NCBI GenBank assembly: GCA_046199005.1
Contig: CP176050.1
Coordinates: 1,612,001-1,676,000, forward strand
Origin: Ascidiimonas sp046199005
GTDB lineage: Bacteria > Bacteroidota > Bacteroidia > Flavobacteriales > Flavobacteriaceae
DNA: 64,000 bases
Direction of reading: 5' to 3'
Positions 1 through 8,250 of this stretch are shown in pieces. The translations under genes were made by a program, and so were the position numbers. Every line of letters starts with the position of its first letter. Within the stretch, counting starts at the first letter, position 1. The notes below the pieces were generated by a model. The model worked only from the letters and a program-made list of their open reading frames with translations. It was not told the DNA's origin and ran no database searches.

Positions 1-324
1 GGTCACTTTTTCGTCCGGATATACGGGCAACAAAAAATCCATTTTAGCACTGCTAAATCCTATTTTAAGATTGTGTAAGCCTACATCTTTATCTCGTTGC
101 ATCAAGTATATTCCAAGACAAACCAAACCAATCTGGGCGCAACATTCGGTTAAAATAACGCCTGGCGTAACCGGATGATCTCTAAAATGCCCTTTGTAGA
201 AGTCTGAAGAAGCTTTAAAGGTATAGGAACCTACGATACCATCTTCGTTCACCTCTTGCAATTCGTCTACAAACAAAAAAGGTTCCTGATAGGGTAGTTT
301 CTGAATAATATCGTTGAATTTCAT
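1..324 (-). CDS. FabZ-like hot-dog 3-hydroxyacyl-ACP dehydratase (3' truncated by window)
   Basis: The first 108 codons are visible and the C-terminus lies beyond position 1. The product would dehydrate 3-hydroxyacyl-ACP in a fatty-acid or polyketide cycle. The signature is the hot-dog active-site helix: a GHF turn at about residues 45-47, then PVTPGV, then a Glu in LTECCAQIG, which matches the His/Glu pair of FabZ-type dehydratases. It starts at the ATG at 324, three bases after the stop of the SDR gene, so both belong to the same transcript as the type III PKS. This arrangement suggests a dedicated acyl-chain enzyme for the cluster rather than the housekeeping FabZ; that role is inference. 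A MaoC-like or AMP-ligase-associated hot-dog protein is a less likely alternative. Confidence 0.8.
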   Translation of the reverse strand, partial: MKFNDIIQKLPYQEPFLFVDELQEVNEDGIVGSYTFKASSDFYKGHFRDHPVTPGVILTECCAQIGLVCLGIYLMQRDKDVGLHNLKIGFSSAKMDFLLPVYPDEKVT

Positions 325-327
325 AGG

Positions 328-1113
328 CTAACAGATACTTTCTCCTCCATCGACTTTAATGATCGTGCCATTGATCCATTTTGCTTCCGGTGTAGTCAGC
401 AGGTAAACGACATTGGCGACGTCTTCTGGAGTGGTAAGTCTTCCAAAAGGGTTTTTCTTTCTGCTGAATTCACTGATCTTTTCGTTACCGGGAATCATTT
501 TGAAGGATCGGGTTTCAGTGACTCCTGCTTGTATACAGTTGGCCTTTATACCTTCGCTTGCAAATTCTACAGCAATATTGCGGGTTAGCGCCTCCAGAGA
601 TGCTTTCGCCGCAGAGACCGCACCGTAGTTTTTCCAGGCTTTTGAACTCCCTTCACTGGTAAATGAAATTATTCTTGTATCCTTGTGAAATAATTGATGC
701 TCGTGCAAAGCCAGTGTCCAGTCATAAAGACTAAGTGCCATTGCCTGAAGCGTAGTCTGAAAGTCATGCTGGGTTAAATGTTCTTCATGATTCATGGCTT
801 TTAAACTTCCTTTTGCAATACTGTGAACCAATACGCTGATCTTTGCTGCTTCCGGAAGCAGCTCTTTTATTTCCGAGACCAATAGTTCACGTATTTGGGC
901 ATTGGTAGCGTCTTTGTTAAACGCGTGTAACGAAACACCCAATTGCCTTATGGTGGCAAATTGTGCTTGAATATCTTCCATTTCCAAACGTCGGTCTCTA
1001 TGGATAATAACGAGATTATAGTTTTGAGAAGCCAGTTTTTTAGCAGTAGCTAATCCTAAACCAGCACTTCCACCTAAGATTAATGCCCATTTGTTTTTTT
1101 TCATGTTAATCAT
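328..1113 (-). CDS. SDR-family enoyl-ACP reductase-like protein (FabI/FabL type)
   Basis: This is a 261-aa Rossmann-fold short-chain dehydrogenase. The cofactor loop is GGSAGLGLA at residues 14-22. The active site reads Y163-x6-K170, the spacing typical of enoyl-ACP reductases (FabI/FabL) and not the Y-x3-K of FabG-type ketoreductases. The C-terminal VDGG motif is also typical of the superfamily. It sits 21 bp after the type III PKS and 3 bp before a FabZ-like dehydratase, so a reductive acyl-chain cycle serving the PKS is plausible (inference). The start could be Met1 or Met4. The alternative is an SDR of another specificity, since the second FabI tyrosine is not obvious. Confidence 0.8.
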   Translation of the reverse strand: MINMKKNKWALILGGSAGLGLATAKKLASQNYNLVIIHRDRRLEMEDIQAQFATIRQLGVSLHAFNKDATNAQIRELLVSEIKELLPEAAKISVLVHSIAKGSLKAMNHEEHLTQHDFQTTLQAMALSLYDWTLALHEHQLFHKDTRIISFTSEGSSKAWKNYGAVSAAKASLEALTRNIAVEFASEGIKANCIQAGVTETRSFKMIPGNEKISEFSRKKNPFGRLTTPEDVANVVYLLTTPEAKWINGTIIKVDGGESIC

Positions 1114-1134
1114 AAAAGTAGGGAAAACTTTTAA

Positions 1135-2193
1135 CTACCATTCTATTAAAACGCGTTGCGCAGAAAACCCGGGGCCAAAGCTTAGAATTAAGCCTTGTTC
1201 TCCCTGTTGTATTTCTTTATTCATAAATCTATCAAGCACATAAAGCACTGTAGCGCTGCTCATATTACCATAAAGCCGAAGCGTTTCTCGGGTATCATCT
1301 ATATTTTTACCGAGTTTTCCAAAGAGCTCTTCCACCGTTTGAACGATCTTACGACCACCTGGGTGAAAAATAAGATGCTTTACTTTTTCTATACTACTTT
1401 CATTTTTAGATAGAAACGGATGAATGATATCTGGAAAATGTGCTGCAATAGTTTCGGGTACTGAAGGATCAAGTATCATTTTCAATCCTTCATTCGTAAG
1501 GTCGAAGCCCATTAAATGGGTAGCATTTTTAAAATGGTACATTTCTTCTCCGATGATGGTAGGCCCCGTTGCATTTTCTTCTGATGAAAGAAGTACGCAG
1601 GCGGCACCATCCCCAAAAATAGCGGCACTTACCATGTTTGCCATGGAATGGTCGTTTAACTGAAAAGTTGCGGTCGGACTTTCTACTGCCACAAGGGCAA
1701 TTCGTTTTCCCGGATTGGAACGTAGAAAATTATGCGCATAAATGAGACCGGAAACCCCAGCAGCACAGCCCATTTCAGTTACCGGAAGCCGAACCACATC
1801 TTGTCTAAGTCCTAGTTCGTTTATAAGATATGCATCAAGTGAAGGGATCATAATACCTGTACAGCTCACAGTAATGATATAGTCGAGTGATGAAGGCTCC
1901 CAATGTGCAGCGTTTAGTGCATTCTGCAATACCGATGTACCCAGTTTTTTGACCTCTCGCACATAAATAGCATTTTTTTCTTCGAATGACGTAGCGGTAA
2001 ACACCTCTTCAATGTTCATGATACCGTACCTTTTATCTACCGCGGCACCTTCAAAGATCTTTAGTACTTTTCGTCGAAAGCGTTGATCTTCATCGGAAAG
2101 CCATAATTCTACGAAGGGCAAAATATCTTTGGTTTCCCTGCAATAGGAGGGAAGTTGTTTGCTACATTGAACGATATGGGTCTTACTCATCAA
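1135..2193 (-). CDS. Type III polyketide synthase (chalcone/alkylresorcinol synthase family)
   Basis: At 352 aa it has the normal length of a bacterial type III PKS, a homodimeric ketosynthase that extends a CoA starter with malonyl-CoA and cyclises the product. The full catalytic triad is visible: Cys143 in MGCAAG, His277 in FHPGG and Asn310 in YGNMSSA; a GFGPG-like loop (SFGPGF) lies near the end. Its start overlaps the stop of the methyltransferase gene by 4 bp, giving translational coupling. The order FAD oxidoreductase, methyltransferase, PKS resembles the alkylresorcinol-to-quinone sets (srsABC of Streptomyces). Flavobacterial homologues include a phloroglucinol-forming enzyme. The starter and product cannot be told from sequence. 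Confidence 0.95.
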   Translation of the reverse strand: MMSKTHIVQCSKQLPSYCRETKDILPFVELWLSDEDQRFRRKVLKIFEGAAVDKRYGIMNIEEVFTATSFEEKNAIYVREVKKLGTSVLQNALNAAHWEPSSLDYIITVSCTGIMIPSLDAYLINELGLRQDVVRLPVTEMGCAAGVSGLIYAHNFLRSNPGKRIALVAVESPTATFQLNDHSMANMVSAAIFGDGAACVLLSSEENATGPTIIGEEMYHFKNATHLMGFDLTNEGLKMILDPSVPETIAAHFPDIIHPFLSKNESSIEKVKHLIFHPGGRKIVQTVEELFGKLGKNIDDTRETLRLYGNMSSATVLYVLDRFMNKEIQQGEQGLILSFGPGFSAQRVLIEW

Positions 2194-2918
2194 GAAGTTT
2201 TAATTTTATGCATTTTTTGAATGATCCAAAGATATCTGAAGGCCCACTTCCATTGAATTTGATGTGTAGCTTCCGGGAACCGTGATGCTAAGGTCATTAA
2301 TTCGCTTTTTCGAAAACCACGTCTTATTGAAATTAATCCGTCAATTTTAGCAACCCTCGTTTTGATAAAAATAACACTAAACAATGTAAACAGGTAATAA
2401 GCGATGGCACTTCTTTGTAAATCGTTAATAATAATGCCGATCGAAGCACTTTTAATGAAATGACTGATAAATTTAGAGATACTGCCATCATCGAAATGAT
2501 GCATTGTCAATGTGCAAATAATGATATCACATTCTAATTGATTAAAATCGGTCTTAAAAATATCTTCTTGCAAATAACTAATTTCAGGGAAGGATGATGA
2601 ACGTGCCCGGGCGATCGAAATTGAGTCCTGATTAAGATCAATTCCTATGAGTTTGAGTTTGTGCCCTTTTCTTCTTCCCATTTTAGCCAGCAGGCGTAAC
2701 ATTTTACCTTCTGCACAACCGAAATCGACGATGGTATATGATTTCTTCGGATACTCTTTTATAAGTTTTTCTACCGCATGGATCGTTATTTTAAATCCAC
2801 CCAGCAATTGGTTCACCTGATTAATATCGTCCAGCACTTCCTCCAGATTCGAAAGAGGCTGTTCCAGATTATCCATAATTTCGGGATCATGACTGCGACG
2901 GGAAAGATCTTTTAACAT
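2190..2918 (-). CDS. Class I SAM-dependent methyltransferase of the type III PKS operon
   Basis: This 242-aa protein carries SAM-binding motif I, VDFGCAEGKML, at residues 64-74. An acidic loop follows (IGIDLNQDSI), and the post-I region IIICTLTMHHF is typical of small-molecule O- or C-methyltransferases. It overlaps the FAD oxidoreductase upstream by 7 bp and the PKS downstream by 4 bp, so the three genes are almost certainly co-translated. By analogy with SrsB/BpsB it probably methylates the aromatic polyketide; substrate and position are inference. A long N-terminal helix precedes the Rossmann core. Confidence 0.85.
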   Translation of the reverse strand: MLKDLSRRSHDPEIMDNLEQPLSNLEEVLDDINQVNQLLGGFKITIHAVEKLIKEYPKKSYTIVDFGCAEGKMLRLLAKMGRRKGHKLKLIGIDLNQDSISIARARSSSFPEISYLQEDIFKTDFNQLECDIIICTLTMHHFDDGSISKFISHFIKSASIGIIINDLQRSAIAYYLFTLFSVIFIKTRVAKIDGLISIRRGFRKSELMTLASRFPEATHQIQWKWAFRYLWIIQKMHKIKTS

Positions 2919-4039
2919 GCAATGGGTTTTCCGTGGGTATAGCTTATAAGACCCCGCAAAAGGGGAGGAGCGCTACTTGCAAGTCGCATAGCATATTTTG
3001 CAGATGTAGGAGAGAGCAGTAGGGATTGCAGCTTTCTTCCCATCCATAAGCGCCTTCTAAAAGTGGTATTCCACAAATTTGAATAGGTTTTTTCTAAAAC
3101 CTTACGATCTTCTATTTTTCCACTCAAAAACAATAGGATAAGTTCTGAAGCGATCTTGGCGCTGTGAATTGCCATTGCCATCCCGTTGCCACACAAGGGA
3201 TGAATGAGCCCGGCGGCATCTCCACACATCAACAGGTGATTTTCTACGGGTAGTTTTTGTCGAAAACTTATCTGAGCAATTGAAATGGGTTTTTCGAATA
3301 ACGGAACTGATTTTTCCAAAAATTCATTTAGAAATGGGTTTTTGGCTACTACCTCATTGTTAAATGCATCTATGTTATTGTACTGTTCAAAGCTTTTATA
3401 GGTTGTGAGGTAACAAAAATTTACAGCGCCGGTTTCGGTTTTAGATAAGCCTCCATATCCACCTTCAAAATTATGCAAGGCAACCAGATCATCGGGGAAA
3501 CTCTCTAACTGGTAATGTGCTTTTACGCCCAGCCAATTTGATTTCAGGTGCATAAAATCCCGATCTAATTTTTTATCCAGATTTGATCTTTTTCCAAAAG
3601 CTCCTATAGCAGTGGTGGCGGTAAATTCTATGTTTGAGGCAGTTTTAATATGAAAAGTTTCATTATGGTATGTTACCGTAGTTACCGTATCGAATACAAA
3701 TTCAGCACCTGCTGTCAAGGCATGATTGTACAATAGCTCGTCAAATGCATATCTGCTGATCCCAAGGCCTCCCAGTGGAAGTGTAGTTTGCGTATAAGCG
3801 CCTTCTTTGGTACTCAACATAAATTTGTCAATGCTTACTGCGCCTGCCTTTTCAAGAGAAACGTCCAGCCTATTCAGATAAGGAATTATTTCTTTGGAAA
3901 CATACTCACCACATACCTTGTGATTAGGGTAGGAATATTTTTCAATAAGTAAGACCTTATAGTTCGCTTTGGACACATGAAGCGCAGCCGTGAGCCCTGC
4001 AAGGCCTCCACCGATAATGATAAGGTCGTAATGATTCAC
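2912..4039 (-). CDS. FAD-dependent oxidoreductase (geranylgeranyl reductase / aromatic hydroxylase-like)
   Basis: This is a 375-aa flavoprotein. The dinucleotide motif GGGLAG is at residues 10-15, a KVCGE segment follows near residue 41, and the second FAD motif GDAAGLIHPL is at 273-282. This arrangement is shared by the geranylgeranyl-reductase/FixC group and UbiH-like hydroxylases. It is the first gene of the type III PKS operon. In srsABC-type pathways the flavoprotein oxidises the methylated resorcinol to a quinone, which is the favoured role here. A reductive role on an isoprenoid chain is the alternative. Downstream genes overlap it directly. Confidence 0.85.
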   Translation of the reverse strand: MNHYDLIIIGGGLAGLTAALHVSKANYKVLLIEKYSYPNHKVCGEYVSKEIIPYLNRLDVSLEKAGAVSIDKFMLSTKEGAYTQTTLPLGGLGISRYAFDELLYNHALTAGAEFVFDTVTTVTYHNETFHIKTASNIEFTATTAIGAFGKRSNLDKKLDRDFMHLKSNWLGVKAHYQLESFPDDLVALHNFEGGYGGLSKTETGAVNFCYLTTYKSFEQYNNIDAFNNEVVAKNPFLNEFLEKSVPLFEKPISIAQISFRQKLPVENHLLMCGDAAGLIHPLCGNGMAMAIHSAKIASELILLFLSGKIEDRKVLEKTYSNLWNTTFRRRLWMGRKLQSLLLSPTSAKYAMRLASSAPPLLRGLISYTHGKPIAC

Positions 4040-4128
4040 TTTGGCTAAGATACGTATTAAAGGGAAAAAAAGATTAGCAATTCTTTGTTATGACCATTTG
4101 TTTTTATTGGCACCGCCAAAGGGTCTCA

Positions 4129-4197
4129 TACCCCAAGGCTTGCCTCGATATTAAATTTTTGTTTTAAGCAAATGCCTCATGAGCTTGCCTTGGGGTA
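4129..4197. repeat. Inverted repeat between MFS gene and PKS operon, possible terminator
   Basis: An 11-bp perfect inverted repeat (TACCCCAAGGC at 4129-4139 and its complement at 4187-4197) encloses a 47-nt loop. It lies just after the stop of the MFS gene on the minus strand and before the PKS operon. There is no clear U-run, so a classical Rho-independent terminator is not well supported. A dispersed intergenic repeat is equally possible. Confidence 0.4.
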
Positions 4198-4199
4198 GT

Positions 4200-5516
4200 T
4201 TACTCGACATCTGGTAAGTGATAACTTGTATATGCACCTGCAAATCCAAATAGGGATAATACCAAAATTATACCCTCTGTAGAAATTAAGGAAGCGAGCG
4301 CGCTTATTCCTCCGGTAATGAGCAAAATAAAGCCAATTAATGTGTTGCTTACGGATACGTAATCGGTTCTTTGATTTCCTTTTGCCATGTCAACGATATA
4401 GGTTTTTCTGCCTAACCGAACGCCACTGTGGGCGATGCCCAAAAGAAAAAAAGCTACCGGATACAACCAGATCTGTGTTCTTAAATCGGGAAAGCCGATA
4501 AGAATCACGAACATGACAACACCAATGATGGCGGTAAGCAAAGCGGCTCTCACCATTACTTTGTTACTGGCTACATCGGCCATTCTCCCCCAAATTGGAG
4601 CACTGATTATAGAGGCGATCCCGTTAGCAATAATGAATAATCCCAGAATATAACTTTCGGTTCCCAGATAATTTTGTGCCAATACGATATAGAATGGAGC
4701 TGTGAGTGCAGAGCATAATAAAAGAGATCTCGAAATAATGAAATCGCGAAAGTGCTTATCGGTTCGCACCAGATTAAGTTTTTTGAACGATTCTTTCCAC
4801 CCACTATCATCGGAAGCTGCTGCTCCGGGAAACTCCTTAATGCTCGCATAAATGATCGCTGCTATGAGCCAAAGGGCACCGGCAAAAAAGATCACGTAAC
4901 TATAGAATTCGATTCCCGTATCTTTATTTGATTTGTAGATCATATAAAGGCCTGCTAACAATACAAGCACCCCAGAAACAGAGACGGTGTATCCTTTGAG
5001 CTTACCGCGTCTTGTTTTAGGAATGGTTTTGCCCAGAACATCTTTTGAGGTTACCGAACATAAGCCCCTTGATAAACTAAATGTGACAATAAAGAGGATG
5101 ATTAACCATCCTGCCTGAACACCTGTAAAGTTAAGGGCAACCATACCAATAGCTAACATCGAAGCAAATTGAAGTACCGAGCCCAGAACCCAAACCCATT
5201 TTCTTATTTTGAGATTTCTGACGATATTGGCGATAATTATTTGCGGCAGCATCGACCCTGATTCCCGAATGGGGACAATAAAGCTAATGAGATAGACAGG
5301 AGCATTCACATAGGTCATTAACCAGGCAAGCACTGTTTTGGGGTTGCTTAAAGTATCTCCCAGCTTTGTAAAGATGCTGCTCCCCATTTGAAGGAAATAA
5401 TTCTTCGGGGTCTTTTCGCAAGCCTCTTCTGTGATATCTGTGCAAATTCTTTCTCCTTCTTCTTCATTGAGGAAATTATAGATGCGATCTAGCAGAGAAT
5501 TTTTGGTTTCTTTCAT
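4200..5516 (-). CDS. MFS transporter
   Basis: This 438-aa polytopic protein begins with about 60 soluble residues and continues with roughly twelve hydrophobic segments. The basic loop after the fourth helix (GKTIPKTRRGKLKGY) and its counterpart RLGRKTYIVDMAKGNQR resemble the repeated cytoplasmic loops of major facilitator transporters. No substrate can be assigned. It follows a DUF2461 gene by 1 bp and so probably shares its transcript. Its proximity to the PKS operon allows product export, but 160 bp with an inverted repeat separate them, so the link is weak. Confidence 0.8.
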   Translation of the reverse strand: MKETKNSLLDRIYNFLNEEEGERICTDITEEACEKTPKNYFLQMGSSIFTKLGDTLSNPKTVLAWLMTYVNAPVYLISFIVPIRESGSMLPQIIIANIVRNLKIRKWVWVLGSVLQFASMLAIGMVALNFTGVQAGWLIILFIVTFSLSRGLCSVTSKDVLGKTIPKTRRGKLKGYTVSVSGVLVLLAGLYMIYKSNKDTGIEFYSYVIFFAGALWLIAAIIYASIKEFPGAAASDDSGWKESFKKLNLVRTDKHFRDFIISRSLLLCSALTAPFYIVLAQNYLGTESYILGLFIIANGIASIISAPIWGRMADVASNKVMVRAALLTAIIGVVMFVILIGFPDLRTQIWLYPVAFFLLGIAHSGVRLGRKTYIVDMAKGNQRTDYVSVSNTLIGFILLITGGISALASLISTEGIILVLSLFGFAGAYTSYHLPDVE

Positions 5517-5517
5517 T

Positions 5518-6180
5518 TCATGAAGTTACAGATACTGCTTGATTTAGATAGCGCCTGAAGGGGAGCATTTCCTTGTAAATTTCGATAACCTTTTTTTGAA
5601 AGTCTTCCTGCATGACCTCTTTCTGGGTAATGTCGTGTTGTACGGCAAAACTTTTATATCTGAGCAAATCAATATGACGGTGTTCTTGAGAGTACCCTTG
5701 TGGCGCAGTCTTTAGTTTTTCATCGTCTTCCATGAGCCCTCCAAAAGTTTCTTTAAAACTTTTTTTATTCAGGATCTTTTTTAATTCTTCCCCGTCATAA
5801 TCAATAGCATCTCTTATACTCTTTAATATTTTGTTGGATGGATGGTAATATCCTCCGGCAATAAAAGATTCAGAGGTTCCTAAATGAATGTAAAAATCTC
5901 CTTGTTTCGACTCTTGATCCAATCCGGCGCCAAAATGATCTTTATACGTGGGTTTCTCCGGATGAAACATTAGATTATTATTGATTCTGTTGATCGCTTT
6001 TTTCCCTGAGGTGTCTGTATATTCAGGATCTACCTGTGCAAGTTTAAGGTTCATGTCGTCTAACCATTCAATATACCAATCCCGTACTTCATGATAATAG
6101 TTTCGATTTGCATCCATCCAATCTTTAGAATTGTTTTTCTGCAATTCTCTCAGAAAAGAAAATAGTTTGTGAAAGCTCAT
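5518..6180 (-). CDS. DUF2461 (TIGR02453) family protein
   Basis: This 220-aa cytoplasmic protein matches the DUF2461 family. The N-terminus has the usual FLxxLxxNNxxxWxxxNR pattern (FLRELQKNNSKDWMDANR), and the middle has RINNNLMFHPEKPTYKDHFGA and a GGYYHPS segment. Family length is 210-230 aa, so the gene is complete. The molecular role of the family is unknown. It is the first gene of a two-gene unit with the MFS transporter. Confidence 0.85.
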   Translation of the reverse strand: MSFHKLFSFLRELQKNNSKDWMDANRNYYHEVRDWYIEWLDDMNLKLAQVDPEYTDTSGKKAINRINNNLMFHPEKPTYKDHFGAGLDQESKQGDFYIHLGTSESFIAGGYYHPSNKILKSIRDAIDYDGEELKKILNKKSFKETFGGLMEDDEKLKTAPQGYSQEHRHIDLLRYKSFAVQHDITQKEVMQEDFQKKVIEIYKEMLPFRRYLNQAVSVTS

Positions 6181-6437
6181 TGTTTTTTGTTAAAAGTAAA
6201 AAATCAATTTACTACAAGCGAACAGATACACAAGAAAAACAATCTTAATTGCTATCAGTTCATCGGTTTTACGAGCATTCAGGTCAAAAATTTATGGTAT
6301 CTGGCTCTTAATGAGCATTTGATTTCGAGTATCTTTAACATAAATCGAACGTAGCGAATGACTGTACCTTATTATATGGTGCGGCAAGTCCGTTTATAAT
6401 ACTAGTCACAACGGTAACGTTATTAGTAGATTTATTG

Positions 6438-6486
6438 ATAAAAAACCATTTATAGAAGATCAGTTCTTTTATATATGGTTTTTTAT
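6438..6486. terminator. Bidirectional hairpin terminator
   Basis: A perfect 12-bp inverted repeat (ATAAAAAACCAT at 6438-6449, complement at 6475-6486) has A and T runs built into the arms, so it could terminate transcription in either direction. It lies after the minus-strand DUF1801 gene. Confidence 0.6.
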
Positions 6487-6504
6487 TTGAACTTTTTCCG
6501 TTAG

Positions 6505-6538
6505 AATCTGGTAGTCTTAAGAGAACCAGATTTTTTTT
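6505..6538 (+). terminator. Rho-independent terminator on the plus strand
   Basis: The arms AATCTGGT (6505-6512) and ACCAGATT (6525-6532) are followed by eight T on the plus strand. No U-run appears in the minus direction. No annotated plus-strand gene precedes it. Confidence 0.6.
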
Positions 6539-6562
6539 ATTAAAGAATAATTTTTAGAAGGT

Positions 6563-6991
6563 TTAAATTCCCAAGGTAGGTAATTGCTTTACTTTATGAT
6601 ACGTAAGTGCTGCTTTAATGCAGCTTTTAAGTATCTCTTCCGGTAACTCCTCTTTAAGCTTCAAAATGATCGCTCTTTTCCCTTCAAACATTAAGTCGCT
6701 TTTAAAGATCATTCTAAATGTCTCGACAAGTCTGCTGGAGCATTGAAAATATAGCGCATAGGTATCTGGTGATTTAGGTTTCCAGTCAATTCGAAGTGTA
6801 CTACCTATGTTGGTTTTATAGGCAGGTTCTCCCCATTTGAGCGTTTCTTCTATTTCGTTAAGTTCGTCAATCTCGGTTGCCGTATCTAAAATCAGCTTTC
6901 TAAGCTCATACATTTTGGTCTTTACATGATCTGGATAGGATTCAAAGTGGACTAAAACTCGGGGGTCTGAATGTAGGTTAATACTTTTCAT
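6563..6991 (-). CDS. DUF1801 domain-containing protein
   Basis: This 142-aa protein has the DUF1801/YdhG-like pattern. An N-terminal helix (LRKLILDTATEIDELNE) is followed by ETLKWGEPAY, a strand-rich core ending in YFQC, and FEGKRAIILKLKEELP. The family is cytoplasmic and of unknown molecular role; some members resemble iron-chaperone-like folds. It is a stand-alone minus-strand gene. A second, divergent DUF1801 protein is encoded at 33355-33780. Confidence 0.8.
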   Translation of the reverse strand: MKSINLHSDPRVLVHFESYPDHVKTKMYELRKLILDTATEIDELNEIEETLKWGEPAYKTNIGSTLRIDWKPKSPDTYALYFQCSSRLVETFRMIFKSDLMFEGKRAIILKLKEELPEEILKSCIKAALTYHKVKQLPTLGI

Positions 6992-7032
6992 AGCATTATT
7001 TCATAAACTTACAAAGCTCAAGATAGATCTTT

Positions 7033-7521
7033 TTAGGATCTATTATTTAGATTTTCATGCCAGCTCTTTAACGGACGATCTACAGGATATCCTTTTGATT
7101 CTCTAAAAGATTTTCGCTCCTTTGTAAAATCCCACCAGTTTTTGCTGGAATGCTCATGATCGGCAAAGTATACGGCAAGTCTGAATTGATCTTCCACACA
7201 TGGATCTGTTCGATAGCCTCTCTTTTTTTAGTAGGCATCTAATAATGAAGCTCCTTGCTTGCCTTTCAACTCGCTTACGGCATAAAATTCCATGAAAATG
7301 AGGTCTTCGGCAAATTTAATACCGATAGATGGAATACATTGAAAATCGGCCAATGCATGAATCACCTTGGCTCTTTCGTAGGGTATGTTTAGGATTTCCT
7401 GAAGTTCCTCTACAGAATAATTTAAAAGATCGTTTATTCGAATACGTTTTTTTCTGAGAAGTGCTTTTTCAGAGGCATAAGACCTAGTTGTATGTGTTTT
7501 TTGGTTTTCATCTAGATTCAT
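7033..7521 (-). pseudogene. Cdd1-type helix-hairpin-helix protein gene broken by one in-frame TAA
   Basis: The intact part is 97 codons (7228-7521) with an HhH motif (IPSIGIKFAEDLI) and then ELKGKQGASLLDAY. A TAA stands at 7228-7230. In the same frame, with no shift, 64 further codons run to a TAA at 7033-7035. They read KKRGYRTDPCVEDQFRLAVY, then FADHEHSSKNWWDFTKERK, which is the conserved C-terminal half of pathogenicity-locus (Cdd1) proteins. A single GAA-to-TAA change would explain it, since Glu is common there. It is therefore a recent nonsense allele or, less likely, a read-through stop or sequencing error. Confidence 0.8.
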
Positions 7522-7677
7522 TCTTAGGAAATAACAGTTTTATATATGCCTATTGAGATCATAAGTCTTTAATTTTGGGTAGCAGATAAATTTGTCTTTA
7601 CAATCGCTTTATGAAATATTTCACTATTCGTTTAACAAAAAATGAATATCCGGGAAGCAAACTATTTTAAATATACG

Positions 7678-8202
7678 CTAAGTAGATGCATCCTCGATAG
7701 AAATTAAATACCAATCGCCGTCTATGCAATGAAATTCGTATGCTTCATAAATACCATTGTCGATTCCAGTCCGTTGGTAAAGAACTCTATGGTCTTGTTG
7801 CTCCCATTCAATCTTATATGCATTAAATTCCTTCTTCCAGGCCTCTTCATCTTGGGAAAGCTCGATGATCTGATATTGATTTTCTTTTACAAGCTCACTG
7901 ACTAATTCATCACTTTGTGGGTCGGAGGATGGATAACTTGTTTTAAGTGGGAACCTAACATGACTTCTTTGAAAAACACTATCATTCTTAAATTTTTTGA
8001 AAAAAATTTCAAAATCCTCATCACAGTTTTGGGTTTTAGTACCTCTTTGTTGGTAGTCATTTGTTTGACCTGTTTGTTTTCCGTTTTCTTTCAAAAGGCC
8101 GTCCTCGTGTTTTAAACTTTTGTTATTTTGGGCACAGCTGATTATGAGGGAAAAAACAACAAAAATTAAATTTTTAAAGAAGATATTGCGTATAAATTTC
8201 AT
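7678..8202 (-). CDS. Small predicted lipoprotein at the end of the RiPP locus
   Basis: This 174-aa product starts with a signal peptide ending in a lipobox (SLIISC, Cys at about residue 23), so it should be lipid-anchored. The remainder is polar and Lys/Glu-rich. It contains a C-terminal YEFHCIDGDWYLISIED segment that resembles DUF4348-like or NTF2-like surface proteins, but no family can be named with confidence. It lies 48 bp after the 8251 gene on the same strand and may share its transcript with the VKOR/LanC genes. A role in immunity to the peptide product is possible but untested. Confidence 0.65.
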   Translation of the reverse strand: MKFIRNIFFKNLIFVVFSLIISCAQNNKSLKHEDGLLKENGKQTGQTNDYQQRGTKTQNCDEDFEIFFKKFKNDSVFQRSHVRFPLKTSYPSSDPQSDELVSELVKENQYQIIELSQDEEAWKKEFNAYKIEWEQQDHRVLYQRTGIDNGIYEAYEFHCIDGDWYLISIEDAST

Positions 8203-8250
8203 AAAGAGCTGTTTTAGCCAAGAGGCGGGAACATCTGAGTTGATAAAGTT

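Larger units (their letters stand above)
6181..6562. other. 382-bp intergenic region with two terminator-like hairpins
   Basis: No convincing coding sequence is present; a 61-codon plus-strand ORF at 6169-6354 overlaps the DUF2461 start antisense and has no recognisable features. Two strong hairpins occupy 6438-6538 and are listed separately. The plus-strand orientation of one of them implies that something may be transcribed rightward in this gap, perhaps a small RNA. Confidence 0.5.

Noticed and set aside
6169..6354. 61-codon plus-strand ORF overlapping the DUF2461 start
   Set aside because: It has no family features, is antisense to the DUF2461 start, and has the composition of non-coding DNA.
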